Shown here piece by piece: positions 10,103 through 21,752 of a DNA stretch of 64,000 nt (position 1 is its first letter; every line of letters begins with the position of its first letter). The notes beneath the pieces were generated by a model that worked only from the letters and a program-made list of their open reading frames with translations, searched no databases and had not been told where the DNA came from. This DNA comes from Symbiotaphrina buchneri (taxonomy: Eukaryota > Ascomycota > Symbiotaphrinales > Symbiotaphrinaceae): contig BCIG01000032.1 of NCBI GenBank assembly GCA_001599915.1, positions 1 through 64,000 of the forward strand, written 5' to 3'. The translations under genes were made by a program, and so were the position numbers.

Positions 10103-11094
10103 GACTGGGGTGCTTGGGGTCTCAAGTATCCCGCTGCTGGACTCAATTAGGTGAAAGCTGCGAAGCTAGAAATTCCCGAACACCTCGGCGATCTCTGGAT
10201 GAAAATAAGAATCCAGTGGGTTTGTAAGCTTCATGTGTAAGCTTCGCTCGCATCGATCGCCAGAGGTGGACTTGATGTGAGAGAAGAGCTGGGCCGACAG
10301 AAGAGCTGGGCCGGCAACGTCACAGATCAGGCTGTCATGCTGGATCAATTGAGGCAGGCGGTAATGGAGCTGCGTGTAAGATTGTGGCGTCGGCAGCCCG
10401 CTGCCTGACTACAAGCGAAGCCAGCCATCTTGCGGTTGGCCATTGGCCTCCCAATGACCGCCTGCCAATTCATGATCGCTCCACCCATGCATGCTTCCTG
10501 CTCACCGAGGTTGATAGAAGGGTCCAATCCCTGTACAGGAGCATTTCGTAATGCATAACTCGCGACCACCGAACGGGTAGTCCCTGCCTGCTTCCTCCTG
10601 ACCTTGCCGAAGTGATGACGGAGCACCAGCCAATCATTAGGTACTGAAGCTGCTCTTATCGAGCGGATGCCGTGGTCAGTCACCTGAAGCGTATCACATA
10701 CGGTGTACCCCTGCTAACATTCTGCGACCGCCTATTGAATTTGGCTTCCTGTTTGTGATGTGAACAGACACAAACACGGGGCTTAGACGCTCTGTAGAGA
10801 CAAGACCTTGTGAAGCTTGGCGCACGCACTGGGATCCTCGCGCGAAGCGCATGGCTCCGCCTTGTGCCACCGTAGAAAAACAATAAGGTAGACCGCCTAC
10901 CGGTATCGTCTTAGTTTGTCGATGGGGTGCTTTCCATTCACCAATCTCCAGTTACTGACTGCTAGATATAGGAGGCGGTAGCAGAATAGCTACCTTAATC
11001 CCATGCCTACCTAGCTCCAACATATCAGAGCCCGTACCTGTGTATAAGAACGATATACCCCTCCAATGTCAAACGATTTGTATTAGCTTTTTCT
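10103..11094. other. 1 kb intergenic region with short inverted repeats
   Basis: Upstream of both flanking genes. The 10345-10683 minus frame begins with GTG and resembles nothing known. At 10893-10901 CCGCCTACC faces GGAGGCGGTA at 10971-10980, a possible hairpin arm pair (see findings). Confidence 0.45.
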
Positions 11095-11103
11095 GTGCAA
11101 TCA

Positions 11104-11624
11104 TCAGCCACTGATCACCCTCTTATACTCTCATCTTTGACCGAAACCCGCATCAGAGCTTCGCATATCTCCACGGTGAGCCCATTGATCACGTCTGTTC
11201 GCAGAATACCCCATGCTACATTCGTCGCCAACCCTACCTTAGCTGGACCCGTCACGTCAAGTCATGCTAGTATCTCGCCTGACACGGCAGTCAACGTTGT
11301 CTTCGGCATCGCTATGTTCAGCGTCGCATGTGTTACACTGTGGTATACTTGGAAATTAAGTGTTAGGCCCAACGATGGTACCTGCCCCCTATCAGATCTA
11401 TAACACGAAGCAATCAGCATTGACAATTGTCAGAAGAAGTCGCCGACCAGCATCTTGATATAGAAGCATATCCTCCGACCCACGAGCCGGGCGCGACTGA
11501 TCTCGATTCCGCCCCTATGCATCACATCACCCGTGGGCACGCACCCTCACCGACTCACATACCTCCTCTTCATGAAGATGCCGACGTCGAATCTACGCCC
11601 ATCGAACGGACTGACACAGAATAA
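11104..11624 (+). CDS. Small single-pass membrane protein, 5' end unresolved
   Basis: An open frame (about 11104-11377) ends in a hydrophobic segment (VNVVFGIAMFSVACVTLWY) followed by basic residues. It reads into GAT G|GTACCT, a donor at 11378. A TTGTCAG acceptor at 11431-11433 then joins it in frame to 11434-11624, which encodes an acidic, Pro/His-rich tail ending in a natural stop. The 56-base intron contains CTATAAC as a branch-like site. Frame continuity across the junction is the main support. No in-frame ATG precedes the membrane segment, so the true start must lie in an upstream exon I could not place; the upstream codon at 11095 is GTG. Predicted topology is one helix with a cytosolic acidic tail. 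Family and function are unknown. Confidence 0.45.
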
Positions 11625-12415
11625 TCTCAGGCTGTGGTAATAAAGTATAACGTGAGTGAGCAGAGTGGTACGGTCCTCCTGGGGAGTTGTGGAACGAAAG
11701 GGCTGCGCGATGTAAATTGTGGAAGCACGGTGCTGGTAATCGTCAGTAGGCTTTGATCTTCTGGGCAAAGTGGTTTTCGACAAAAAAGATGGAGAAGGGC
11801 GGAGATCGCAAAGCGTAGACCCAAGGAAGCTAGAGCAAGCGGGACGGGGTCGGATAAGCTTTGACTAAAGATAATGAAGCATTTCGTTGCCGGAGACCTG
11901 ATCTGAACTACTGTGCCGTATATGAATTACAGAAAATGGTCGAATTCACTGCAATAGCAAGTAATTTCGCAGATTCATGAGCCATACCGCGTGTCTTATT
12001 AATTCCGCTGTTGGTGTTCACAAGGATAGAAGCTGCTTGCCGGATGTATGTCGGGCGAAACGACACCCTGCGCAGACCCGCCTCCGCGCGTCATGGGTGC
12101 CCGCTTAGACTGCCCTCGATGCTTCCCCCGACCTTAAGAGATTCTTACGGCAAGTTGCAAGACTCGACCAATTGCAACTCGCAACTCTGGATACTGCTCA
12201 GCTGACGTTTTTGGACGGAATGTGAATTGTGGAGCTATACTCTCCATTCACTGTCAGCTAGGGCGCCGAACCACCCCTCCCTTGCCGTTTCAGCTCAGCC
12301 ATAAGCTGCATGAACTTGCGCGTACAAACGCACCACCAACCCTGCCATCTCCAGCTACAATTCGGAGATCTTCTTCAACCCCCTTCTCCGAGCATTTCAT
12401 CGACGGAAATCCACC
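11625..12415. other. Promoter side of the phospholipase D gene
   Basis: 790 bases with no supported gene. The last 100 bases before the ATG at 12416 are C/T- and A-rich, as in many fungal leaders, and end CACCATGG, a near-perfect initiation context. Confidence 0.45.
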
Positions 12416-15407
12416 ATGGCATCAATACTCAAGACGGTCAAGGATGCCAACACCGAGATAGCCGGGGACATCCACCATGAGGGCCGAATCCTCGCTTCCG
12501 CGTTTACCACCATACCTTACGAACCTCCGCACCGGTACGATAGTTTCGCACCACAGAGGGACAGGAACAATATCAAGTGGTTTGTGGATGGATGTGGATA
12601 CTTTTGGGCGGTTTCCGAGGCATTGGAAAATGCCAAGGAGTCTATATGGATCCTAGACTGTATGCTGCTATGGTCTCTGCTACGGAGCTGTACTAACGGT
12701 ATATATGTTAGGGTGGTTATCTCCGGAGCTGTACCTGAGACGCCCTCCTGCGAAGAATAGGAAATACCGTCTTGATCGTATGCTTCAGGCTGCAGCGGAA
12801 AGAGGCGTCAAGGTCAATATCATCGTTTACAAGGAAGTTGCGGAAGCGCTCACGCGTAAGACTACCCCATCCAACAAACATGGTTTCTCTTTTCGCGGTG
12901 CTATAGCCATGGAAAAAGAAAACGACTTGATCAGCCATGTTTTTCTTTTGGAAATACTCAATACACACGCTAATATTATATCTCTTAGTCGACTCCGCAC
13001 ACACCAAGCATGCCTTAGAGGCGCTGCATCCGAACATAGCCGTCTTCCGACATCCCGACCACGTCGTGGATGGGCAGTCTATAGCTTCCAACTTAGAGAC
13101 ATCTCTGAAAGACTTCACTGCTGCAAAGGTTGCGCAGCTGCCGGAGGATGTTCTAAAAGCCGTCTATGGAACGAAGGAAGACGCTATCCTTTACTGGGCC
13201 CATCACGAGAAGCTATTGCTTGTTGATCGAAATCTTGCATTCATGGGTGGTCTGGATCTTTGTTTCGGTATATTATTGCTCTTTGTTTGACGTCGGTTGA
13301 CTGCTAATTTTGATTTGCAGGCCGTTGGGATATGAACCAACACCCCATCGCCGATGTCCATCCAGAGGATCTACGTGCCATTGTGTTTCCTGGACAGGAT
13401 TACAACAATTCTCGGGTTATGGACTTTCAAGATGTCTCCAATTGGAAGCAGAATAAGCTGGACCGCACCACTAGCTCTCGTATGGGTTGGAGTGACCTAT
13501 CATTTTGTTTCCAGGGACCCTCCGTGGAGGACCTCCGGGTACATTTTGTAGAGAGGTGGAACTTCATCTATGGCGTGAAGTATCGGTGTAAGTACGAGAA
13601 GGAAACGTGCTCCCCCAACTTCACTAACTTCACATAGCTGTCGATGAAAAGAGATATTCCTTGCTCTCGACGACTACCACCTACACCGGCACACCCCTGG
13701 AACCTATAGTCGAAAACGAACAGCACGCCCATCATCACCATCATTTTGGCCATCAACACCATCATGAAGAGAGTTCAGCCCGTCGGGAAACCGTCGCAGG
13801 CGGTAGCATTCCTTGTCAGATTGTTCGAAGTTGTTCAAAATGGAGTCATGGGGTACCTACTGAGGTCAGTAAGTATCGCGATAAATATTGATCATGATGC
13901 TGACCACCGAAGCACTCAATTGTGAATGCCTACATCAGCGTCATTGAGAATAGCAAGCATTTCATCTACATCGAGAACCAATTCTTCATCACCGCAACTT
14001 CAGATGCCCAGAAGCCGGTGGAAAACAAAATCGGAGCAGCGATTGTGGAGCGGGTCCTACGTGCCGCTCGGGCTGGTGAGAAATATAAAGTCCGTGTTCC
14101 TGCCCCCTTCCGATCTCGACACTTGATAACACCTTGCAGGTTATCGTCTGCATGCCCTCAATCCCCTCCTTTGCTGGAGATTTGAAGAACAGTGACAGCT
14201 TCGAAACACGTGCAATCATGCAGTTCCAATACCAGTCCATCAACCGTGGCGGGCATAGCATCATCGAGGAGATCGAAAAAGCAGGCTTCAAAGCCGCTGA
14301 CTACATCCGTTTCTACAACCTCCGTAACTACGACCGGATCAACTCTAGTGCAGCGATGAAGGAAACCGAGAAACGAAGTGGTGTCAACTATGAGCAAGCT
14401 AGAAGCGAATTTGATGATCTCCAGGGCGCTGGCTACGGTGGGAGGGGTTTAGAAACTGGCGTGAATGCCGATGGTCAGGGGCAGGCATTCCAGAAGTATA
14501 TGGATGCGGCAACGGAGGTTTGCAAGGACCATCCGGAGGCAGACAGATGGACAGTGAGCGATTGCTATATGCTCAACGGGCCGGACATTCGCACAATTCC
14601 ATGGGAAGACGGAACGCTTGCCGAGATCGATGCGTTTGTGACGGAGGAGTTATACATCCATACCAAGGTAAGTCCCCCCTGCCAATCCCTCATCTGCTCG
14701 TTAGGTGCGCCATGCTGACTCTCACAATACAGCTCCTCATAGCCGACGACCAAATCGTCATATGCGGGTCAGCCAATCTCAATGATCGATCCCAGCTCGG
14801 CTCCCACGACAGTGAGATCGCCATCGTCGTCGAAGATCCCACCCCCATCTCCTCCACGCTGAACGGCGCACCCTACACCGCAAGCAAGTTCGCAACAACT
14901 CTCCGCCGGCAGCTCTTCCGCAAACACCTCGGTCTGCTGAAGCCGCAAGACATGGAAAAGCCCGACGAGAACTTCCATCCCATCACCGCCGGCGGGAACA
15001 TCTACGACTTCGGTACACACGAGGACAAACTCGTCGAAGACCCGCTCTCTCCACAGTTCGAGCAGCTGTGGAACAGCACGGCGGCGACGAACACGGCCGT
15101 CTTCGAGAAGGTCTTCCACCCTGTGCCGACGGACCGCGTTAAGACGTGGGAGGAATATGATAAGTACTATGAGCGCTTCTTTGGCGAAAAGAAGGATCTC
15201 TTGGATAAGAAACCTAGTGAGTATATGTGGGGCCATGTGGTGGCGGAGGAGTTCCCGCAGGGACCCGAGGGCGTGAAACAGGTCAAGGAGGAGCTGAGTA
15301 AGGTGAAGGGCACGCTGGTGGAGATGCCGTTGAGGTTCCTTGAGAACGTGGAGTTGGAGAAGTGGGGTGTCCAGTTGAATGACTTGACGGCCCCGGTCTA
15401 TACCTAG
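12416..15407 (+). CDS. Phospholipase D, two HKD motifs
   Basis: Eight exons: 12416-12659, 12712-12855, 12989-13267, 13321-13587, 13638-13864, 13913-14089, 14140-14667 and 14733-15407. They give 846 residues, with every junction keeping frame and using GT/AG. The enzyme hydrolyses phosphatidylcholine-type lipids to phosphatidic acid. Both catalytic motifs are whole: H202-x-K204-x4-D209 (HHEKLLLVDRNLAFMGGLDL) and H620-x-K622-x4-D627 (HTKLLIADDQIVICGSANLN). The second ends in the family's GSANxNxRS phosphate loop. No PX or PH domain precedes the core, as in the short fungal and plant-like class rather than yeast Spo14. A loop in exon 5 contains a striking histidine run (HAHHHHHFGHQHHHEE), discussed under findings. 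The exon 1-2 intron carries a consensus TACTAAC branch site. The gene is convergent with the esterase downstream; stops are about 180 bases apart. Confidence 0.95.
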
Positions 15408-15585
15408 ATGAAGGATCTAGGACGATGGATCTTGCATATGATGATCATGAAGCTTGGGAACCGAACGTTATGAAACGCTATGACGATCTACGATAGCATA
15501 GGAAATCGACATCCTTCTCTTGCAAAGACATTATCTTCATTTACGTCTATTGAAAGCCAGCCGGCTTTCATGCATAGCCACAGGA

Positions 15586-16733
15586 TCATCCTGAGTTGCC
15601 GTAAACCATCCTCTTCAGATCCTCACCCACCACCTTGATTGCCTCACCCGCCATCTCACTCCACGGTTGCATCTGCAAGAACCCATGCGTGCTCTCCTCC
15701 CAATGTCTCCAGACGACCTCATTCCCCGCCGAACGTAGTTTGCTCGCATACTCCAAGCCCACATCCCTCAACGGGTCCCAGCCACAGGTATACACACCCG
15801 CGGGCGGGAGCCTCTTCAAGTCCTCCACCATCTGCATGCCGGGGGAGATATACCTATGCGCGGGCGGTGTGCCCAGGGGGAGGTAGTTATGCGCGAAGGA
15901 AAAGATGCCATTACACTCCAGATACAACCCCGAGTTATTCTCGCTCGCGGCGGGGGTGTCAAATGGCACGCGCGCCTCGGGATACAGCAGCAGCTGGGCG
16001 CATAAGTTCGGCTCCTTGCCTTCGTCGTGCAGTCGCAGCGCCAGCGCCGCCGTCATGTTCCCGCCCGCTGAGTCCCCGCCGCCGGCGATGAGCGTGGGCG
16101 AGACGCCGCGTGTCTGCCCAAAAGGCCCGCGGAGGTGGGAGAGTAGTGCGCTGTAGACGTCTAGCTGAACCGGGAACTTGTGCTCTGGCGCGAGAGGGTA
16201 CTCGACGGCGTAGATCTGTAGTGCGGAACACTCGGCGAGGAGCCGTAGGCCTTGCTCGAAGTCGTCGACGGCGCCGACGGCTGCATGGGGTTAGTGATGA
16301 TGATTAGAGGGGAAGAAGTGGAATAGACAGGCTTGGAGACTGACTGTAGCCACCGCCGTGGAAGTATATCCTGAAGTGGTCAGTGTATGGAATTTGAGGG
16401 TTCAGAGGTTCAAGAGTAAACCGACAGTGCTCCTGCTTCTCCTGTCTTTCTCCTCTCCTCACCGCTCTTGGGATACAGGACTCGGACAGGCACAGTACCA
16501 TGCGGTCCTCTGAAGCCTGTGAACTCGACTTCTCCGATAGGCGCTTGCTTGTCCTTGGGGAGCTTATGGAAACCGAAGATCTCGGTGTGATGTGCGCGCT
16601 CTGATGCAAAGTCACTGCCCCCTAATTTAAGATTTGGGTGGTTTTTGAGAAATTCTCTGATACCCGGTTCCAGGTTCTGGCTTCTTGTTCCCATCTTGGG
16701 AATTTCTTCCTCGGGTGAGAGGGAAGAGTGCAT
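15586..16733 (-). CDS. Hormone-sensitive-lipase-type alpha/beta-hydrolase (esterase)
   Basis: Three exons (16426-16733, 16345-16370, 15586-16280) give 342 residues. The middle exon is only 26 bases and supplies most of the oxyanion-hole motif: spliced residues 103-111 read LIYFHGGGY, followed by TVGAVDD. The catalytic set is complete: S181 in GGDSAGG, an Asp in GWDPLRDVG and a His in ESTHGFLQM. The EYPLAPEHKFP segment is typical of the family. The first exon is a polar cap region. The enzyme should hydrolyse short-chain esters or similar small substrates in the cytosol; no signal peptide is visible. Skipping the microexon would remove the HGGG motif and shift the frame, so splicing efficiency could control activity. 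The substrate is unknown. Confidence 0.9.
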
Positions 16734-18832
16734 GGTTGCCGGAAGGTCTTCCGCTGGGGTTGGAAGAACGTATTTTGTCTCTATCTGAGGGTTTCAACGG
16801 CAATTCCTGACTCTATATGTGAAGTCCTCCAGATCCTGGCCAGGTTTGTCAGTTCTCTTTTCGTTTGAAAGCGTAATTGGCATGTGAATGGTGAATTTTG
16901 ATTGTATATGAAAGTCGAGATGTATTGCGTCAGTTTGACAAGTCTCGGAGGTTCATCGCTTGTGGCCGCTTCGCTCGCCGTACATACCCCAGTAGCCCCT
17001 CCTCGCCCCCTACCCCCTATTTTCTCCTTTTCATATGCGTCTCAGAGACTTATCAATACTAAGAACGACTATCCAATAGGTCAGTAAAGAAGCAATATCT
17101 ACTGTCACACGATCTTCTTCAATGAGTACCAGCATTTAGGACCGTATCGAAACGGCTGCAGCGCCGTAAGCCAACCTGTACAACCGGCCAGCTATCGAAT
17201 ATTTCTGATTCTTGGAAAAATTCGGTCTTTAAAAAGCGGCGTAAGTAACCGAGGGTGTAACAGAAGAGGAATCTAGTTCCTGCAAAAAAGCTTACGGCAA
17301 GTCAACCAGTTGAAGGTCGTTGGAGAGGTTTGAAAAGGTTACGCTCGCTGTATTTCTCGCTCCCTGGCCAGTTCCAATTCTATAAACGCTTTTTGATGGA
17401 TAAACAACGTTCAGGAAATCAATAACTCCATTCCTCAACGCCGTAAATAGTCAACTCCGATTATAGCCAACCAATTGTCAACCCTGACATCCTCCAAGGC
17501 ACCGTGTGAAGGCGAGGGTGGCCAATTATAACAACAAAACTAACGTATTCTTCCAGCGCTTAATTTTCCCTCGAAGGCCTCGGTCATCATTGAAATCTGT
17601 ATCGGTCGTCTCGCGCTGCCTTCGTCTGCGGTGAGCCACGCCATAAAACATTGAAATCAAGGCTTCCGAGGGTCTTGAACCGACCTTATGATGCTGATTG
17701 TTTTATGATTCCGTACCGCTGAGAACTGTCGTTCTTGCACCTGAGGCTGCGCTATCGACCGCACTCCTTCTTCCGATCGCCCGCGAGGATAAGGTGGCGG
17801 CGGATCATAAAGCGCTTCGGCGCCATGCGCATCGGGAAGGAGGAACACAGCGCGGTTCACTGCTGGCAGCGCCATTCGTCCCGTCCTCCCACAGCTGCAT
17901 CTGCAAGTACATCTGCGATCCTGCAGCCGCAATGCGACTTGACTTGCAGCCATTTCTTCTTTCCGTGGCCTGCCAAAAGACGTTGAAAATCCGAGCGCGA
18001 AACAATCCCTGTGGAGATCGCTGGACCCTTGTGGGGATCGGTGGATCCCGGGGATTTTAAGAGGGCAACGCTTATCGCGCGTCGGCTCGGGTTGTTGCAG
18101 GCCGGCGGTCCGCGCTCGCGGCCAGGCTGCCGACGGGGCTGCGAAGAGGCCCGAAAATTCCCGGCGAAAGCAAAATTGGGGTAGGCAACCCCTTTTTATG
18201 AGAATGGCTCTTTTTGGGCAAAACCAGCCGAAGAGTCACAAACTTAAAAAGCAGCATTTTGGTCCATTGCCTTAGTGTGCGGTGGCGATCAAGTGTTGAC
18301 ATTATTCTTTGCACGTAAAACAGGGTAGACGCATTGGTCCTGCAGTTGAACGTCAAGTCTGTAAACAGTGGCAGCCATAATCATGTCGCAAGACGGGTCC
18401 ATATCGCCACCGCATCTCCTCAATCCCAAAGGCCGGCATCTGCCTCTCATGCTGCATAGGATGCTCCACGTTTCAGACGGAATGAGACGATGAGGCGTCG
18501 TGCGATGTTCTCTTCTCGCACCCAAAAGATCAAAATTACAGGACGATATCATGCATTGAGACGCCCATCTTGAAGACACTAAATGGAGACCACCGAGAGC
18601 ACAATAGTCAATATGTTTCTTGAGCTTCATGCAGCAGAAGAACCGGCAACTGTAGCCGTACAGATGGAGAATTAACAATACAGACTAGGAAAGCAGCATG
18701 GCCAAAATGAGTGCGGTTAGAAAGAACCTTGAAGTAGAGTAGATGTCTGGGGTAGAAGGTAGTGGTTGTAACGAGCACTCCCGATGTCCTCTCCAGCGGG
18801 TAATCTGCTCCCAACATCATTCCAAACAAATA
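16734..18832. other. 2.1 kb gene-poor region
   Basis: Upstream of the esterase and downstream of the ankyrin gene. 17040-17560 is AT-rich with scattered A/T runs and no long frame. 17690-18180 is GC-richer, with overlapping frames on both strands that match nothing. I looked for transposon ends or transposase motifs and found none I could defend. Confidence 0.4.
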
Positions 18833-21752
18833 TCAATTGGGTCTCGTCGCAAACTTGAACTCTGGCACCCAAGCCCAACCACCCGTCGTCAGGATCCACT
18901 GGTCCTTCTCATGCGAGTTGATTGGGCTCTCGTCCGCCCATCGCGACTCCAGCAAAGCCAGAATCTCATTTCCAGCCTCAGCCGGTGCATTGCTTTTCCG
19001 GGCCGCCCTCAACGCAGGACCAAAACGTCCACCTACAGCGTTGATGTTAGCGCCGCTCTGCAGCAAAGTCTCGACGTTGTCAACGTGGCCAAAGTACACC
19101 GCAGCTTGGAGTGCCGTTCCAAACTCCCCACCATGGATGTTGACGTTGGCGTCGTTGGCTAGAAGGAGCTGCATCATATCGGGGTCGTCGAGCCGTGCGG
19201 CGGCTTGTACTGCACCACCGTACCTTCCGCCTTGAGCGTTGACGTTTGCTCCTTTTTGTAGCATGGCTTGCACGATGCTCAACTTGCCTTGGGCCACTGC
19301 CTCTTGGAAAGCACTACCTTCCCGCCCGGCGACATCAATGTTAGGGTACTTGAGAAGTTCCATCACAACATCATCTTTGCCCTTCTCGACCGCTCGATAC
19401 AATGGTGTAGCCTGAGTATAATCCAAGACAGAGACATTGGCACCTTTCCTAAGGAGCAGTCGGACATTCTCAAGGTTTCCAACATTTGCAGCCTCGTGAA
19501 GTGGAGTCTTACCATCATGACCCGTCCCTTCGATGTCGGCTCCCTTCTCAATCAGCCACATTTGAACACGAACATCTTCATCTTTAGCAGGCCCATGAAG
19601 CGCCGAGCGTCCAAAGTTATCACGGGCGTCCGCTTCAGCTCCGGCATCGAGTAACATCCGAACTATATTCGGATGGCCAACGCCTGCCGCTCGGAACAAT
19701 GGCTGTGCGCCGTATTTGTCCTTTACGGTAACGTTAGCATTGTGCTCGAGCAATAGAGAAACAACACCGTCGTGACCATGGATCGCTGCCCAATGTAATG
19801 CTGTATTTTCCATCTGCATCCTGGGCGTTTACGTCAGCACCTTCCTCGATGAGCGCTTGAGCAAGCATTCGAAGGCCTCGGTGAGCCGAATCATGTAGCG
19901 GTGTCCGTTCCCTGTCGTCCTTGACCATGACATGAGCACCTTTGGATATGAGAAGTCGAGCAAGCTCTGAGTAGCCTCGAGTGCTAGCCACCTGAAGTGG
20001 AGTGCCGTAACTTGGTGAAGCCTTGGGTTCGGCAACTGCCCCCTTTTCCAGTAGAAACTCGACTATCTTGATATGGTTCTCCATAGTAGCTGCCTGCAGT
20101 GCCGTTCCATAGTCGCCTCCAATTGCATCCACCTCGGCTCCCTCCTGGATCAGACAGTCGACGATATTATGATGCCCACGGAAAGCAGCTGCGTGAAGGC
20201 AGTAGCCATGTGGTTTACAAAACGTATTCAGCCGTGCTCCATGGGCTAGAAGAACCTTCACCATCTGTAAGCTGCCGAAATCTGCTGCTGCATGCAATGG
20301 ACTTCCAGATAAGCCTCCAAAAGCGTTGACATTTGCACCTGCTGAAATCAGGACCTCAGCGATTTGGGCACCACCAGTACTTGCAGCAGCTTGCAGAGGG
20401 CTGTGGTGCGAGCCGCCAAAAGCATTTGGATCAGCCTTCTGGTTGAGCAGGATCTTAATGACTGGCATATGGCCAGCCAGAGCTGCAGCCTGTAGTGGTG
20501 TGCCGAATTCTGGATGCACTTCATTGACGTTGCCTTGCTTTTTCGAAGCAAGCAGGTATGCTACGTGGTCTGCATTACCATTCCTTGCCGCGTCCCAGAT
20601 ATCTTCCTCGTTGGACTTTCTGCGTCTGCGTTTCAAGTTTGTGCTCGATGTGATGACGGCTCCGGTCCCAATGCCCTGAGCTGGGACAGGAATTGGCAGG
20701 TTCGCAATGTCCTTTTCCGTGTCGGAGGCGATGTGATGAATCTTTTCACCAATATTCTGGCCCTTGCCCTGTGCCTTGCGACGAAACCAATCAGATTTGA
20801 AGTAGGTCACGGCCGTGACTATCACCATTACAATAATGAAAGCTCCGGCAATTGCGGAGGTCAGCACTGTAACGTCTTCTGAATTTTCAAGACCAGCAAC
20901 TTGATCCTGATAGGCGCCGAGAGAGATTCGTGACGAACTCTCGGAGCTGAGACTTGTATGTGATCTGCGCTTCAGGACATCAATAAGGGTGCTGGTGGTC
21001 TGTGGAGTGAGGATTGTTGGACCCTTCTGACTGCTTAGGACGGATGTGTTCCAGTGGAGCACGTATGGTAAGTGAGATAGGAATATTCTGGTTAGCGGAA
21101 CGAGACGTACCAGATAATTCATGCAGCCAGCCGTTCTGTTTTTCAAGGCTTCCCTGTGTTGTTTATTCCACAACTTCTTCTCCAAATCAAACGAAGCCCT
21201 AGCCCTTTCCAGCTGCTCCTGTTCATGGCTCAGCTGCTGAATAGCCGCGTCTATGGCAGCACTGGCTTTCTTCACAGCTTCAACAACAGCAGATTCATCG
21301 ACACAAGCTTCAACCTGACTGCTGATCTCGCTCAACATCTTCTGAACTTGCGGCATTGGATTGGGTTGCCCAGCCTGAGACTGGGTCTGGTAGACAGACA
21401 TCCCAAAACCGACGAATTCGACAAAGAGCCCGACAAGGTGATACCAGAGGGGATAAGGTTTGGTCAAATGCTCTTTCAATGTCGCCACGAGACCTTTGGA
21501 GACTTTATCTTTGGCACCAGCCACAGTTTGTGGCGAGCTCTGAGTTGGCACATTGTTGACGACTTGGCCCTCCTGGTCGGATTCGCCGCCCGAGTTCTCC
21601 GAGTCGCCCACCTCGCTTGCGGAAGATGCAGGTGGCTGTGTTGGGTCAGGGCTAGAATCCCTGCTCTTTTTGTGACTCCGCCTATCAGAGTCGTCCGAGG
21701 GCATGATTTCCTCGGCTGGGGAGGATTTGCTATCATCAGAATGCCCGTCCAT
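18833..21752 (-). pseudogene. Ankyrin-repeat protein with a transmembrane segment, frameshifted
   Basis: From ATG 21752 (MDGHSDDSKSS; the open frame upstream begins only with TTG). The layout is an acidic, Ser-rich disordered N-terminus, a hydrophobic patch (PLWYHLVGLFVEFVGFGMSV), a coiled-coil-like helix (AAIDAAIQQLSHEQEQLERA), a clear transmembrane helix (VTVLTSAIAGAFIIVMVIVT) and a long ankyrin array (repeats like GTPLQAAALAGHMPVIKILL) to the C-terminus. At 19806-19809 a run of four A on the coding strand shifts the frame by +1: one frame ends in NAQDADGKYSIT and stops soon after, while the next frame resumes as NTALHWAAIHGHDG, the expected repeat. No splice pair could bridge it. With three A the frame would continue to 18833 (about 970 residues). 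It is therefore either a recent mutation or a base-calling slip in a homopolymer. An 84-base in-frame stretch (21027-21110) with GTACGT and CAG ends may be an optional intron. Confidence 0.8.

Noticed and set aside
10345-10683. 112-codon minus-strand frame in the 10-11 kb spacer
   Set aside because: It starts with GTG rather than ATG and shows no domain, membrane segment or splice signals.
17040-17660. AT-rich stretch suspected of being a mutated transposon relic
   Set aside because: No terminal repeats, target-site duplication or transposase motif could be found by eye; AT-richness alone is not evidence.
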